This document shows, one piece after another, positions 52,104-60,541 of a stretch of DNA of 64,000 nt (position 1 is its first letter; every line of letters starts with the position of its first letter). The stretch is taken from the NCBI RefSeq assembly GCF_003584015.1, contig NZ_QXFM01000117.1, positions 62,001-126,000 of the forward strand, in the 5' to 3' direction. The translations under genes were made by a program, and so were the position numbers. Source of the stretch: Aurantiacibacter xanthus (GTDB lineage Bacteria > Pseudomonadota > Alphaproteobacteria > Sphingomonadales > Sphingomonadaceae). Under the pieces are notes generated by a model. The model saw nothing but the letters and a program-made list of their open reading frames with translations, ran no database searches and had not been told where the DNA came from.

Positions 52104-53384
52104 ATGCTGACCGAAGAGCAAAACCGCCTGCTGACAGAGGTCGGGCCGGGCAAACCCATGGGCGAATTGCTGCGCCGCTACTGGCATCCGATCGGCGGTG
52201 TATCCGAGCTTGAAGACACGCCCACCAAGCCCGTGCGGCTGATGGGGGAAGACCTTGTCCTGTATAAGGATCTGGACGGCAACTATGGCCTGATCGACAA
52301 GCATTGCCCGCACCGCCGGGCGGATATGGCGATGGGCTACGTGGAGAACTGCGGCCTGCGCTGCAGCTATCACGGCTGGCTGTTCGACCATAAAGGTGAC
52401 TGCCTGGAACAGCCCTACGAAGACACCGCCAACCCTGGCGGACGCTATCGCGACAAGGTGAAGATCAAGGCCTATCCGGTCAAGGCCAAGGCAGGCCTGC
52501 TGTGGGCCTATCTCGGCCCCGCGCCCGCGCCCGAACTGCCCGACTGGGCCCCGTTCAACTGGAAGAACGGCTTTGTCCAGATCGTCCTGTCCGAAGTGCC
52601 GTGCAACTGGTTGCAGGGTCAGGAAAACTCCATCGATCCGGTCCATTTCGAATGGATGCACGCCAACTGGACCGTGCGCCTGCGGGGGCAGGAAGGCCCC
52701 TATGGCCCCAAGCATCTGAAGGTCGACTTTCGCGAGAAGGACTTTGGCTACACCTACAATCGCATCCGCGAGGATACCGACGAGAACCATCCGTTCTGGG
52801 AAGTCGGCCGCGCCTGCCTGTGGCCGAACGGCATCTTCACCGGCGACCATTTTGAGTTCCGCGTCCCGATCGACGATGAAAACATGCTGTCGGTCGGCTG
52901 GTTCTTCAGCCGCGTCCCGCGCGAGCAGGAGCCGTTCGAGCAGAAGACCATTCCAACCTGGCATGGTCCGGTCAAAGACCCGGAAACCGGCCACTGGATC
53001 ACCAGCCATGTGATGAATCAGGACTTTGTCGCCTGGGCCGGCCAGGGGCGCATCTCCGACCGTACCAAGGAAAACCTCGGGCTCAGCGACAAGGGCATCG
53101 CCATGCTGCGGCGCCAGTTCCTGCGCGATCTCGACGTGATCGAGAACGGCGACGGCGATCCCAAGGGGATCATCCGTGACCCGGCCCGAAACCACAATCT
53201 GGAATTGCCGGTGTTCGATCTGGCAGCCATCGAAAAAGGCTTCACCAAGGAAGAGATCAGGAAACGCGGCCTGCTGCATCACACCCGCTTCATCTTCCAG
53301 GCCGGTCAGCCGGAATATGTGCGCAAGATGCAGGAAGAGGCCATGGGCATCGACATCGAGGCCAAAGGCTACGTCGACGGGTAA
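52104..53384 (+). CDS. Rieske non-haem iron oxygenase, alpha subunit (O-demethylase/phthalate dioxygenase-like)
   Basis: A 426-aa oxygenase component. The Rieske cluster ligands are C68-x-H70 and C87-x2-H90 (CPHRRADM, CSYHGW); the catalytic iron motif is D178-x2-H181-x4-H186 (SIDPVHFEWMH). Its size and motifs fit the phthalate-4,5-dioxygenase/vanillate demethylase group, which needs a separate reductase; none is adjacent. The ATG at 52104 is chosen over a TTG at 52038. In this island O-demethylation or hydroxylation of a methoxylated benzoate is the likely step. Confidence 0.88.
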   Translation: MLTEEQNRLLTEVGPGKPMGELLRRYWHPIGGVSELEDTPTKPVRLMGEDLVLYKDLDGNYGLIDKHCPHRRADMAMGYVENCGLRCSYHGWLFDHKGDCLEQPYEDTANPGGRYRDKVKIKAYPVKAKAGLLWAYLGPAPAPELPDWAPFNWKNGFVQIVLSEVPCNWLQGQENSIDPVHFEWMHANWTVRLRGQEGPYGPKHLKVDFREKDFGYTYNRIREDTDENHPFWEVGRACLWPNGIFTGDHFEFRVPIDDENMLSVGWFFSRVPREQEPFEQKTIPTWHGPVKDPETGHWITSHVMNQDFVAWAGQGRISDRTKENLGLSDKGIAMLRRQFLRDLDVIENGDGDPKGIIRDPARNHNLELPVFDLAAIEKGFTKEEIRKRGLLHHTRFIFQAGQPEYVRKMQEEAMGIDIEAKGYVDG

Positions 53385-53398
53385 TCGGACAACTCAGC

Positions 53399-53427
53399 GG
53401 CCTGCCTTCGATCTGCGAAGACAGGCC
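53399..53427. terminator. Hairpin between convergent Rieske and LigJ-like genes
   Basis: GGCCTG-x-CTTCG and its complement form an almost perfect 12-bp stem with a short loop 15 bp after the Rieske stop; it serves either strand. Confidence 0.55.
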
Positions 53428-53436
53428 GTTTCGCGA

Positions 53437-54435
53437 TCACAGGTCGAGATTGAACACCTTGCGGGCGTTGTCCTCGAAGATCATCTTCTTCTCCGCCGCG
53501 CTCAGCCAGTCGAAGCTCTCGATGCAGGGGGCGATGTGATCCATCATCACGCCCGTATCCGGGTTGATCGACGAGCCCACACCCGGACATTCGCTGCCGA
53601 ACAGACACCGCTCCGGCCCCACCGTTTCGATCAGCAGACGCAGCGCGCCCTCGGTGTAGAGCACGGTGTCGAAATAGAGCTTGCGCATCTGCTCCGAAAA
53701 GCGGCGCGGACCGCGCAAGGACTGCGATTCAAACCGCCCGAACTGATAGGGCATGGCCCCGCCGCCATGGCTGACCACAATCTTCAGATCCGGGAAATCC
53801 TCGAAGACGGAGGAATTGCACAGCGTGTAGACCGCGATGGATTCCTCGTTGATGAAATGAAGCGAATAGGGCGTGCGTTCCGAGACCGAACTGGTCGCAT
53901 GAATATGCGCGGGCATGTCCAGCTCGCACAGTTTCTCATAGAGTGGATACCAGTAGCGATCGCCCATGCCCGGTGCCTCTTCAGGGCCGTTTTCATAGGG
54001 GTCCGGGTTGAGCAGGAAGCCCTTGAAACCGAGGCTGACGCAGCGATCCATCTCCGCAAAAACATTCTCGATCGGTTCGCCTGCCACCTGCGGCAAGCCT
54101 GCCACGGGAATGAAGGTGTCGGGGATCAGCGTGCATTGGCGGTGAATGATGGTGTTCACTTCCTCGCAGAACCAGTGGACCAGACGGCCCGGCTGCACGG
54201 AGTTCATCATCTGGAACGGTCGCGGCGAAATCAGCTGCCTGTCCGTGCCGTGATCGTGCAGCAGTTGCAGGTGCCCGTCAGGCCAGGCCTCCTTCTTGCT
54301 GGCCGCGGCGATGATCTGTTCGTCGGTGACATTCACCTTGCCGCGCCCATGAGAACCGCGGTGGGCCAGAATGCTGGCCTTGTAAGCCCACAGCTCAACC
54401 GGGGCGCTCACGTGGCCATGGCAGTCGATAATCAT
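53437..54435 (-). CDS. LigJ-like amidohydrolase (4-oxalomesaconate hydratase candidate)
   Basis: A 332-aa amidohydrolase-superfamily protein starting MIIDCHGH, with zinc ligands His6 and His8, HIHA (177-180), His223 (VSHGGG) and Glu282 (GSECPG), in the spacing I recall for LigJ. LigJ hydrates 4-oxalomesaconate to 4-carboxy-4-hydroxy-2-oxoadipate in the protocatechuate/gallate meta-cleavage route. It overlaps the first RraA-like gene by 4 bp, and a LigB-like dioxygenase starts the operon. A decarboxylase of the same superfamily is the main alternative. Confidence 0.8.
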   Translation of the reverse strand: MIIDCHGHVSAPVELWAYKASILAHRGSHGRGKVNVTDEQIIAAASKKEAWPDGHLQLLHDHGTDRQLISPRPFQMMNSVQPGRLVHWFCEEVNTIIHRQCTLIPDTFIPVAGLPQVAGEPIENVFAEMDRCVSLGFKGFLLNPDPYENGPEEAPGMGDRYWYPLYEKLCELDMPAHIHATSSVSERTPYSLHFINEESIAVYTLCNSSVFEDFPDLKIVVSHGGGAMPYQFGRFESQSLRGPRRFSEQMRKLYFDTVLYTEGALRLLIETVGPERCLFGSECPGVGSSINPDTGVMMDHIAPCIESFDWLSAAEKKMIFEDNARKVFNLDL

Positions 54436-55097
54436 TCGGCATCCTTCCTGGTCTGTAGACTATGGTATTTGAACTGGCGGCGCGCCTCATCGAGACGCAT
54501 TCCGCCGCGCACGGCGGCCCGAATGCTGTCTTCCGCAGCCTCGATTTCCTCGGCAGCTGCCAGCACGGCCTCTTCGTGCTCATGCGGGATCACGATCACA
54601 CCGTCGGGATCGCCCACGAGTATATCGCCCGGACCGACCCGAGCGCCGCCAATGGCGACAACGCAGTTCATCTCCTCGACCTGCACCCGGTCCTTGCCGG
54701 TGCGCATCCAGTGGTCGAGCGAGAAGATGGGATAGCCAAGGGTGCGGCACAGATGGACATCGCGGCTGACGCCATCGATCACCGTACCCGCCAGCCGGCG
54801 GCGATGGGCAATCTCTGTCAGAATATCACCCCAGATGGTGGCGTCGGTCCGACCATGATTGTCGATCACCACCACCGCCCCTTCGGGCACATCGTCGATA
54901 TAGTCGCCCACGGTGCCGGGTGGGGTAGAATTGGGGCCGCAGCGCATGGTGAAAGCGCGTCCGGCCATGCGAAAGTCCGGATCGCGCCCCTTGATGCCAT
55001 AGCACTGGCCAACAATGCCCAGCCGATCCAGCGCATCGCTGATGGTTGCGGTTTCGAGCTTGACAGCCCGTGCGACATTGCCATCCGGATCAGCCAT
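54432..55097 (-). CDS. RraA/LigK-family aldolase-like protein, copy 1
   Basis: A 221-aa RraA-fold protein. The metal and substrate motif DGVSRD (Arg112, Asp113) and the GD(x)n loop with GAVVVIDNHGR are those of 4-hydroxy-4-methyl-2-oxoglutarate/4-carboxy-4-hydroxy-2-oxoadipate aldolase (LigK), which yields pyruvate plus pyruvate or oxaloacetate. It overlaps both neighbouring genes (4 and 8 bp). With a second family member adjacent, one may be the aldolase and the other a decarboxylase or a partner subunit. Confidence 0.8.
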   Translation of the reverse strand: MADPDGNVARAVKLETATISDALDRLGIVGQCYGIKGRDPDFRMAGRAFTMRCGPNSTPPGTVGDYIDDVPEGAVVVIDNHGRTDATIWGDILTEIAHRRRLAGTVIDGVSRDVHLCRTLGYPIFSLDHWMRTGKDRVQVEEMNCVVAIGGARVGPGDILVGDPDGVIVIPHEHEEAVLAAAEEIEAAEDSIRAAVRGGMRLDEARRQFKYHSLQTRKDAE

Positions 55098-55761
55098 CGT
55101 TGCGCGCCTCCAGCATATATTCGTAGTTGGCGCCGAGCACCTCGCTGGCGCTTTCGCCCCGCGCCAGCCGACACGTCATTTCTGCCTCGCGCGCGGCAAT
55201 CATCTCGGCGGTTGCGATAATGTCGGCGGCTTGCCCCGCGGGCAGGAAGATCGCCGCGCTGCTGTCGGCAAAGGCAAGGTCGCCCGGCCTTACCGTGACA
55301 TCGCCGACAATCACCGGCACGTCGGTCGCCTCTTCATGCACGCGGGCCCGCGCCGTTCGGGCGGTGAACCCGCGGCTGAAGACGGCGAAACCGATCTCGC
55401 GAGCTTCGTCGATATCGCGCACCAGCCCCTCGGCAATCACGCCGCAGACCCCGCGATGCTGAGCCGCGCGGCTGAGGATACCGCCCCACGACCCAGCCTC
55501 TATCCCGGTGCGCTGCTCCATGACGATAATGTCGCCCGCGTCGCTGGCATCGATGGCGGCAGCCCCGAGATGGCGCGGCCTGGTGCCGTTCGGCGGGGGC
55601 CCGGCGGCCAGCCTCACGGTGCGGACGCGGCCGGCAATCTTCACTCCGGGGGCAGAGGCTGTCAGCCCGGTGACGCACCCACCCAGCCCGAGCCGGTCCA
55701 GGGCATCGGACAGGGCGCAGGCATCCAGATCGCGCAATCGGGCGATCAGATCATCATCCAT
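55090..55761 (-). CDS. RraA/LigK-family aldolase-like protein, copy 2
   Basis: A 223-aa RraA-fold protein diverged from its neighbour but keeping EGLVRD (Arg115, Asp116) and a GDLAFADSSAAIFLPAG segment near the C-terminus, as in aldolases of this fold. It overlaps copy 1 by 8 bp and lies 29 bp below the LigB-like gene. Which copy acts on the ring-cleavage product cannot be told from the sequence. Confidence 0.8.
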   Translation of the reverse strand: MDDDLIARLRDLDACALSDALDRLGLGGCVTGLTASAPGVKIAGRVRTVRLAAGPPPNGTRPRHLGAAAIDASDAGDIIVMEQRTGIEAGSWGGILSRAAQHRGVCGVIAEGLVRDIDEAREIGFAVFSRGFTARTARARVHEEATDVPVIVGDVTVRPGDLAFADSSAAIFLPAGQAADIIATAEMIAAREAEMTCRLARGESASEVLGANYEYMLEARNDG

Positions 55762-55790
55762 TTCGGTTCTCTCTCTCGGTCGGGGTTGTG

Positions 55791-56801
55791 CTATTGCCAG
55801 GCCACGAAGCCGTTGGCCGTGCCGGTGCCCGCTTCCGATCGGTAACAGGTCTCATAGCCGACCACGTCGCCGGTCAGGTCGCTGTCGAACAGCACGCCCG
55901 CTGCCGCGATCCATGTCTTCAACTCGGAAGAGCCGGACTGCAGCAGGGCTTCGTCGATGGAGGCCAGGGCCATCTGGTCGCGGGTGCGCAGGGCCTCGAA
56001 AATGCGGCGATCCAGTTGCTCGTCGATCACGAAATGGCTCATGCCACCAGAGCCGAACACCGCGATCCGCTTGCCTGCAAAGGCGGTTTTCAGCGCCCGC
56101 CCCACCGCCTGCCCAAAGGCAAAACAGCGCGCCGCGGTCGGCTGATTGGGCGGGAAGAACGTGTTAAAAATGACCGGGACATTGGGAATGACCTTGTCGC
56201 GCATAATCTGGCGATAGATAAACCCAAAGGCATGCGGAACACCGCTCGACCAGTGCCCCGGCGGCTCGGGTAACTGGCGCGATACGGCCACGTCGAACCC
56301 CTCGGCAATCACGCTTTTCACCAGATGCTCGGCCACTTGCGGACAGGCCGGATATTCACGGCGTTCGGGCGGGCTGTGCCCCCACTCGGCATCGTGAATG
56401 CCCGGCGGCATACGCGCCGCCTGCTCTGGCGATGCCGGCTGATCCCACAGGGTCTCGCCCATGAACACGGTGATGGCAGGCGTCAGATCATCCAGAAACA
56501 GCTCGCGCTGATCATTGCCCATGATAATGGCGACATCCGGCTTTGCCGCTGCAAACCGCGCGGCCATTTCGGCAATGGCGGCCTCACACCCCGCATGACG
56601 CTGCTTGCGCGCTGCAAGCGAGCACTTGTCGGCCAGCCCCTCATGCGCGCGCAACCGGACCAGAGCGTCAAAGTCGTAGGTTTGCCCGCGAAAGGGATGC
56701 TGGCGCTTCTTGTCTGCGACCACCCGCAGCGTCCATTGCTCAGGGTCGGTGGACAGGGTCGGGCCATGCGAGGTCCACATGCCCAAGACGATTTCACCCA
56801 T
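55791..56801 (-). CDS. LigB-type extradiol dioxygenase (3-O-methylgallate/gallate dioxygenase-like)
   Basis: A 336-aa class III extradiol dioxygenase of the LigB superfamily in single-chain form. His12 (SHGPTLS), the catalytic His190 (VPHAFGFIY) and His256 (GSGGMSHFVID) are present. The start MGEIVLGMWTSHGP and overall length recall DesZ, the 3-O-methylgallate 3,4-dioxygenase of Sphingobium. It heads the operon with two RraA-like and one LigJ-like genes, so its product is expected to be an oxalomesaconate-type dicarboxylate. Confidence 0.83.
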   Translation of the reverse strand: MGEIVLGMWTSHGPTLSTDPEQWTLRVVADKKRQHPFRGQTYDFDALVRLRAHEGLADKCSLAARKQRHAGCEAAIAEMAARFAAAKPDVAIIMGNDQRELFLDDLTPAITVFMGETLWDQPASPEQAARMPPGIHDAEWGHSPPERREYPACPQVAEHLVKSVIAEGFDVAVSRQLPEPPGHWSSGVPHAFGFIYRQIMRDKVIPNVPVIFNTFFPPNQPTAARCFAFGQAVGRALKTAFAGKRIAVFGSGGMSHFVIDEQLDRRIFEALRTRDQMALASIDEALLQSGSSELKTWIAAAGVLFDSDLTGDVVGYETCYRSEAGTGTANGFVAWQ

Positions 56802-57278
56802 TTCTCTCTCCCAACGCCCATTTTTTGGGCCGCTTGATGCTCCAGTGCCGCCAAAGCGGCCAACCGGGTCCTATCGGTGCTGCTCGTGTTCGCTAGCAAT
56901 CGTGCCGCCGCCGCTTCTGCCGGAGAAAGTGCATGGAAAACGTACCAGACTGCTCACGCAACCTGCACCGCACGAAGCACGCGCATCCGCCATTCAGACC
57001 TCTCTTTTTGTAGCTTTAGGCATCTTTTATGTAGTCAATGACAACTATCTACACCTACGGCGGCCTCCGGGTCAACCGTTGGCTGTGCTGCCCGGTGCTC
57101 GCTGGCTCGGCGCAGGATCAGGCCAACCCTCACGCAGGCATGACGAATGATCAGATTCTGCGCGAACCCCTCTGCGAACAGGATGACCGGATACCCCACA
57201 AAGGCGGCAATGGGCGCCCCGCTGCCACCGGATGTTCCTTCGCAACGGTCGCGACGATGCTGCGGTGAGCCACGGTTC
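56802..57278. other. Non-coding gap upstream of the LigB-like operon
   Basis: 477 bp with no gene I can support. The left part should carry the promoter of the LigB-like operon; 57001-57053 is AT-rich. Short open frames on both strands in the GC-rich right part have no recognisable family. Confidence 0.5.
57030..57053. promoter_or_regulatory. Inverted repeat TGTAG-14 bp-CTACA
   Basis: A 5-bp inverted repeat within an AT-rich patch 229 bp upstream of the LigB-like operon start; a weak operator candidate. Confidence 0.2.
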
Positions 57279-58463
57279 TCACCCTTCCGTGCATTCGTAT
57301 CGCGGCGGCTCCCCACCGGCCCGTTGCGACCGGGTCATCGCCAGCACTGCGACAAGCCCGAGCGCGGCCATGATCGCCCCGGCAAGCGAGACGGCGGGAT
57401 AGCCCCACCCAGCCGCGATAACGCCGCCGCCCAGCGCCGCGCCGAAGGCATTGCCCAGGTTGAACGCCCCGACATTGACTGCCGAGGCCAGATTGGGAGC
57501 ATCGCCCGCCGCGTTCATCACGCGCACCTGCAACGGCGGCACCAAAGCAAAGCTGGCCACGCCCCACAGGAAAATCAGGATTGCCGCCGGTGTCCTGAAC
57601 GGCATCAGCAGGGCGAAAGCGGCCAGCACCACGACCAATCCGCTCAGCGTCACGATCAGCGTGCGATCCACCGAGCGGTCAGCAAACCGTCCGCCCAGCC
57701 AGTTGCCCACGGTCAGCCCCATGCCATAGACGACCAGCATCGCCGTAACGAAGCCGATCGACGCATGGGTCTCCTGTTGCAGGATCGGCGCGATATAGGT
57801 GTAGACGGTGAACATCGCGCTCGCCCCCAGCACGGTGAGCCCAAGCGCGCTCAGCACCGCGCCCCGCGTCAGCACGCGCAACTCGTCGATCATGCTGGCG
57901 CCCTGCGGCGCGGGCCGGTCCGGCAGGGTCAGGCGCAGCGCCGCCATGGTGACCACGCCCAGAACGGCTATGCCCCAGAAGGCCGCGCGCCAGCCCAGCA
58001 CGTCCCCCACCCAGGTGGCCAGCGGCACACCCACCACATTGGCGATGGTCAGCCCCATGAACATAGCCGCTACCGCGCTCGCGCCGCGCCCCGGTGGGAC
58101 CACGCTGGCCGCGACCACCGAGCCAACGCCGAAGAAGGCGCCATGATTGAGTGAGGTGATGACGCGCGCAGCCAGCAGCAGGCCATAGCTGTGCGACATG
58201 GCCGCAACGAGATTGCCCAGCGTGAAGATCGCAGCGAGGCTAATCAGCAAGGTGCGCCGCGGCACCCTCCCGGTGGTGAGTGTCATCAGCGGCGCGCCCA
58301 GCATCACACCGATAGCATAGGCACTGATGAGCAGCCCGGCGGTGGGAATGGAAACCCCCAGATCGGTCGCGATCGCAGGCAGAAGGCCCATAGGAGAGAA
58401 TTCCGTGACGCCGATTCCGAAAGCACCCGTCGCCAGCGCGAGAAGCGGAGGATTGAGTTTCAT
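57279..58463 (-). CDS. MFS efflux transporter (AraJ-like, DHA1 family)
   Basis: A 394-aa twelve-helix drug/sugar-type efflux carrier: GVTEFSPMGLLPAIATDLGVSIPTAG at helix 1, GRVPRRTLLI between helices 2 and 3, and SLNHGAFFGVGSVVAASVV at helix 4-5. It follows a decayed aldo/keto reductase fragment and faces a LysR gene, a common arrangement for regulated efflux pumps. Confidence 0.88.
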   Translation of the reverse strand: MKLNPPLLALATGAFGIGVTEFSPMGLLPAIATDLGVSIPTAGLLISAYAIGVMLGAPLMTLTTGRVPRRTLLISLAAIFTLGNLVAAMSHSYGLLLAARVITSLNHGAFFGVGSVVAASVVPPGRGASAVAAMFMGLTIANVVGVPLATWVGDVLGWRAAFWGIAVLGVVTMAALRLTLPDRPAPQGASMIDELRVLTRGAVLSALGLTVLGASAMFTVYTYIAPILQQETHASIGFVTAMLVVYGMGLTVGNWLGGRFADRSVDRTLIVTLSGLVVVLAAFALLMPFRTPAAILIFLWGVASFALVPPLQVRVMNAAGDAPNLASAVNVGAFNLGNAFGAALGGGVIAAGWGYPAVSLAGAIMAALGLVAVLAMTRSQRAGGEPPRYECTEG

Positions 58464-58479
58464 GGGGAGGTCTCCTTGC

Positions 58480-58635
58480 TCAGACCATTACCGGGTTCAG
58501 GCGGGTGAATTCTTCCTGACAGCGATAGGGCGCGTTCGGATAGGGCAGCGCGCTACCGGGCCGCCCCTCGATGGCGGCGCCGAAACACAGCAGCGGTACA
58601 CGCAGCCCCTCTGCACTCCACTGGCGATAATCCAT
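58480..58635 (-). pseudogene. Aldo/keto reductase N-terminal remnant
   Basis: A 51-codon frame starting MDYRQWSAEGLRVPLLCFG with a good AAGGGA site. The first 19 residues match the conserved start of aldo/keto reductases (MxYRxLGxSGLxVPxLxFG), but the barrel is missing and the rest matches nothing I know. It lies between a LysR regulator and an MFS gene, the usual place for such a reductase, so it looks like the stub left by a deletion. Confidence 0.45.
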
Positions 58636-58721
58636 GACCATTCCCTTTGATTGCGTTTGAAGCAAAGATAGGAGACAGTCACCGGCACGTTTAGCCGATA
58701 GACAGTCGAAACAGCTTTGAT

Positions 58722-59696
58722 ATGAACGCAAAGATACTGCCCCCAACCGACCGTGCCCGTGCGCTCGAAGTGTTCGCTGCGGTAGCGGCGGAAGGCAGTT
58801 TTTCGGCGGCGGGACGCAAACTCGGGCTCACTGCATCAGCGGTCAGCCGGACGGTGGACCGGATCGAAGAGCGGCTGGGTGTGCGGCTGCTCTTGCGCAC
58901 GACCCGTGCGCTGAGCCTCACCACCGAAGGGCAAAGCTACCTGTGTGCCGCACGGCGCATCCTCACCGATCTCAACGATGCCGAACAGGCAGTTGCCGAC
59001 CTGGGGGCTCCGCGCGGGCGATTGCGGGTGAGCGCGGCCTTGTCGCATGGGCGCCTGTGCATCGTGCCGCTGCTGGGTGCATTCGCTGCGCGCTATCCGC
59101 ATATTCTGATCGACATCAACCTCACCGACGCGCTCGTCGATATTGCCGGCGGACAGGCCGATATCGGCATTCGCTTCGGCCCGCTCGCCGACAGTGCATT
59201 GACGGCGCGCAGGCTGGGTGAAAGTCGCCGCGTGATCGTCGCCGCGCCCGACTATCTCGCTCGCCACGGGACGCCGCGCGTTCCGGAGGACTTGCACGAG
59301 CACAATTGCCTCAATTTCAATTTCCGCCGCGCCGAGCCGACCTGGCCCTTTCGCAAGGACGGGCGCGACTATGTCTTGAGCGTGCGCGGCTCGATCGAAG
59401 CGAACAACGGCGAGACGCTGGGCCAGCTTGCCATCGCAGGCGTTGGCGTGACACGGGTCGGCGCGTTCAGCGTCACAGCGGAAATAGCGGACGGACGGCT
59501 TGTGCCGCTGCTGGAAGACTACAACCCCGGCGACATCGAGGAAATTCACGCAGTTTTCGCAGGCGGAGCCAACATGCCCGCCCGCCTGCGCGTTTTCATC
59601 GACTATCTGGCCGAAGCGCTGAAGGAGCCTGCCGGAAGCGTGAACGCAGCCCGCGCCCGTTCCACCTCACCCCGCGTCACACACCCTTCGGCATGA
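58722..59696 (+). CDS. LysR-family transcriptional regulator
   Basis: A 324-aa LysR regulator with HTH in the first 65 residues (FAAVAAEGSFSAAGRKLGLTASAVSRTVDRIEERLG as summary of 18-52) and the effector domain of the group that controls short-chain reductase or efflux genes. It is divergent from the reductase remnant and the MFS gene. Its last 94 bp overlap the convergent DNA glycosylase gene, so its C-terminal tail (rich in Arg, Ser and Ala) may be an extension created by loss of an earlier stop. Confidence 0.88.
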   Translation: MNAKILPPTDRARALEVFAAVAAEGSFSAAGRKLGLTASAVSRTVDRIEERLGVRLLLRTTRALSLTTEGQSYLCAARRILTDLNDAEQAVADLGAPRGRLRVSAALSHGRLCIVPLLGAFAARYPHILIDINLTDALVDIAGGQADIGIRFGPLADSALTARRLGESRRVIVAAPDYLARHGTPRVPEDLHEHNCLNFNFRRAEPTWPFRKDGRDYVLSVRGSIEANNGETLGQLAIAGVGVTRVGAFSVTAEIADGRLVPLLEDYNPGDIEEIHAVFAGGANMPARLRVFIDYLAEALKEPAGSVNAARARSTSPRVTHPSA

Positions 59697-60229
59697 TCGT
59701 TGATCAGCCCCATCGCCTGCATGAAGGCATGGACCGTGGTTGGGCCGACGAACTTCCAGCCGCGTTTCTTCAAATCCTTCGACATCGCAATCGAGGCCGG
59801 TGACGTCGAAGCGAGGTAAGGCACATCCTCCCCGCGCGGCTCGAAGCTCCAGACATAGGCTGCGAGCGATCCCGCTTCGCGCACCAGTTCGCGGGCGCGG
59901 GCGGCATTGTTGATGACGGCCTCGATCTTGCCACGATGCCGCACGATCCCGGCATCCTGCAGCAGCCGCTCCACATCCGCCTCGCCGAATGCCGCGATCC
60001 GGTCGATATCGAAACCGGCGAAGGCCGCGCGAAAATTCTCGCGCTTGGTGAGAATGGTCCGCCAGGACAGGCCGGACTGGAAGCCTTCGAGGCTCAGCTT
60101 CTCGAACAGGCGCCGATCGTCATCGACCGGGAAACCCCATTCGGTGTCATGATAGGCGATATAGTCCGGCGTGGCCGCACACCAGCGACAGCGCGGCTGC
60201 CCGTCCGGGCCTTCGAACAGGGCGCTCAT
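59603..60229 (-). CDS. tag: DNA-3-methyladenine glycosylase I
   Basis: A 208-aa base-excision repair enzyme removing 3-methyladenine from DNA. Segments RCRWCAATPDYIAYHDTEWG, LEGFQSGLSW and RHRGKIEAVINNA are diagnostic of Tag, and the zinc ligands Cys14, His27 and the C-terminal H-x4-C (NDHAEGC) are all present. A tail of about 25 residues after the zinc motif overlaps the convergent LysR gene. Confidence 0.94.
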   Translation of the reverse strand: MSALFEGPDGQPRCRWCAATPDYIAYHDTEWGFPVDDDRRLFEKLSLEGFQSGLSWRTILTKRENFRAAFAGFDIDRIAAFGEADVERLLQDAGIVRHRGKIEAVINNAARARELVREAGSLAAYVWSFEPRGEDVPYLASTSPASIAMSKDLKKRGWKFVGPTTVHAFMQAMGLINDHAEGCVTRGEVERARAAFTLPAGSFSASAR

Positions 60230-60541
60230 GACCTATGCCACCGCGGTGCCGTGACATGATGACAGGCCAGATTGCCGAGCCCGCGCCACAAAGACCCCGC
60301 CTTCGCTGGGCCGCTATTCAATTCCGGCATTTCGCGCCCCTTCCCCATAGTAAGCTCGTCCGCATAGAGACCAAATCCGCATTTGATCGGTTCAAAACGA
60401 ACTCAAAGATATTCCCGTTTTGTTCTTACGGCAACCGTTCATTTCCTCTCCGGCCGCCAATGTCCTGTACACACCACCCGGCACAGGAAGAATGCAATCG
60501 AATGGGGGCCGGATTCGACGTTGGAGCCGGTGATCCGGGCG
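60230..60541. other. Non-coding gap with no recognised feature
   Basis: 312 bp upstream of tag. It should hold the tag promoter. Lower GC in 60360-60440; a short GTTC/GAAC repeat near 60390. No gene or RNA supported. Confidence 0.4.

Noticed and set aside
57035-57316. Minus-strand 93-codon frame with a hydrophobic stretch
   Set aside because: Overlaps the end of the MFS gene, lacks a ribosome site and matches no family; insufficient to call a gene.
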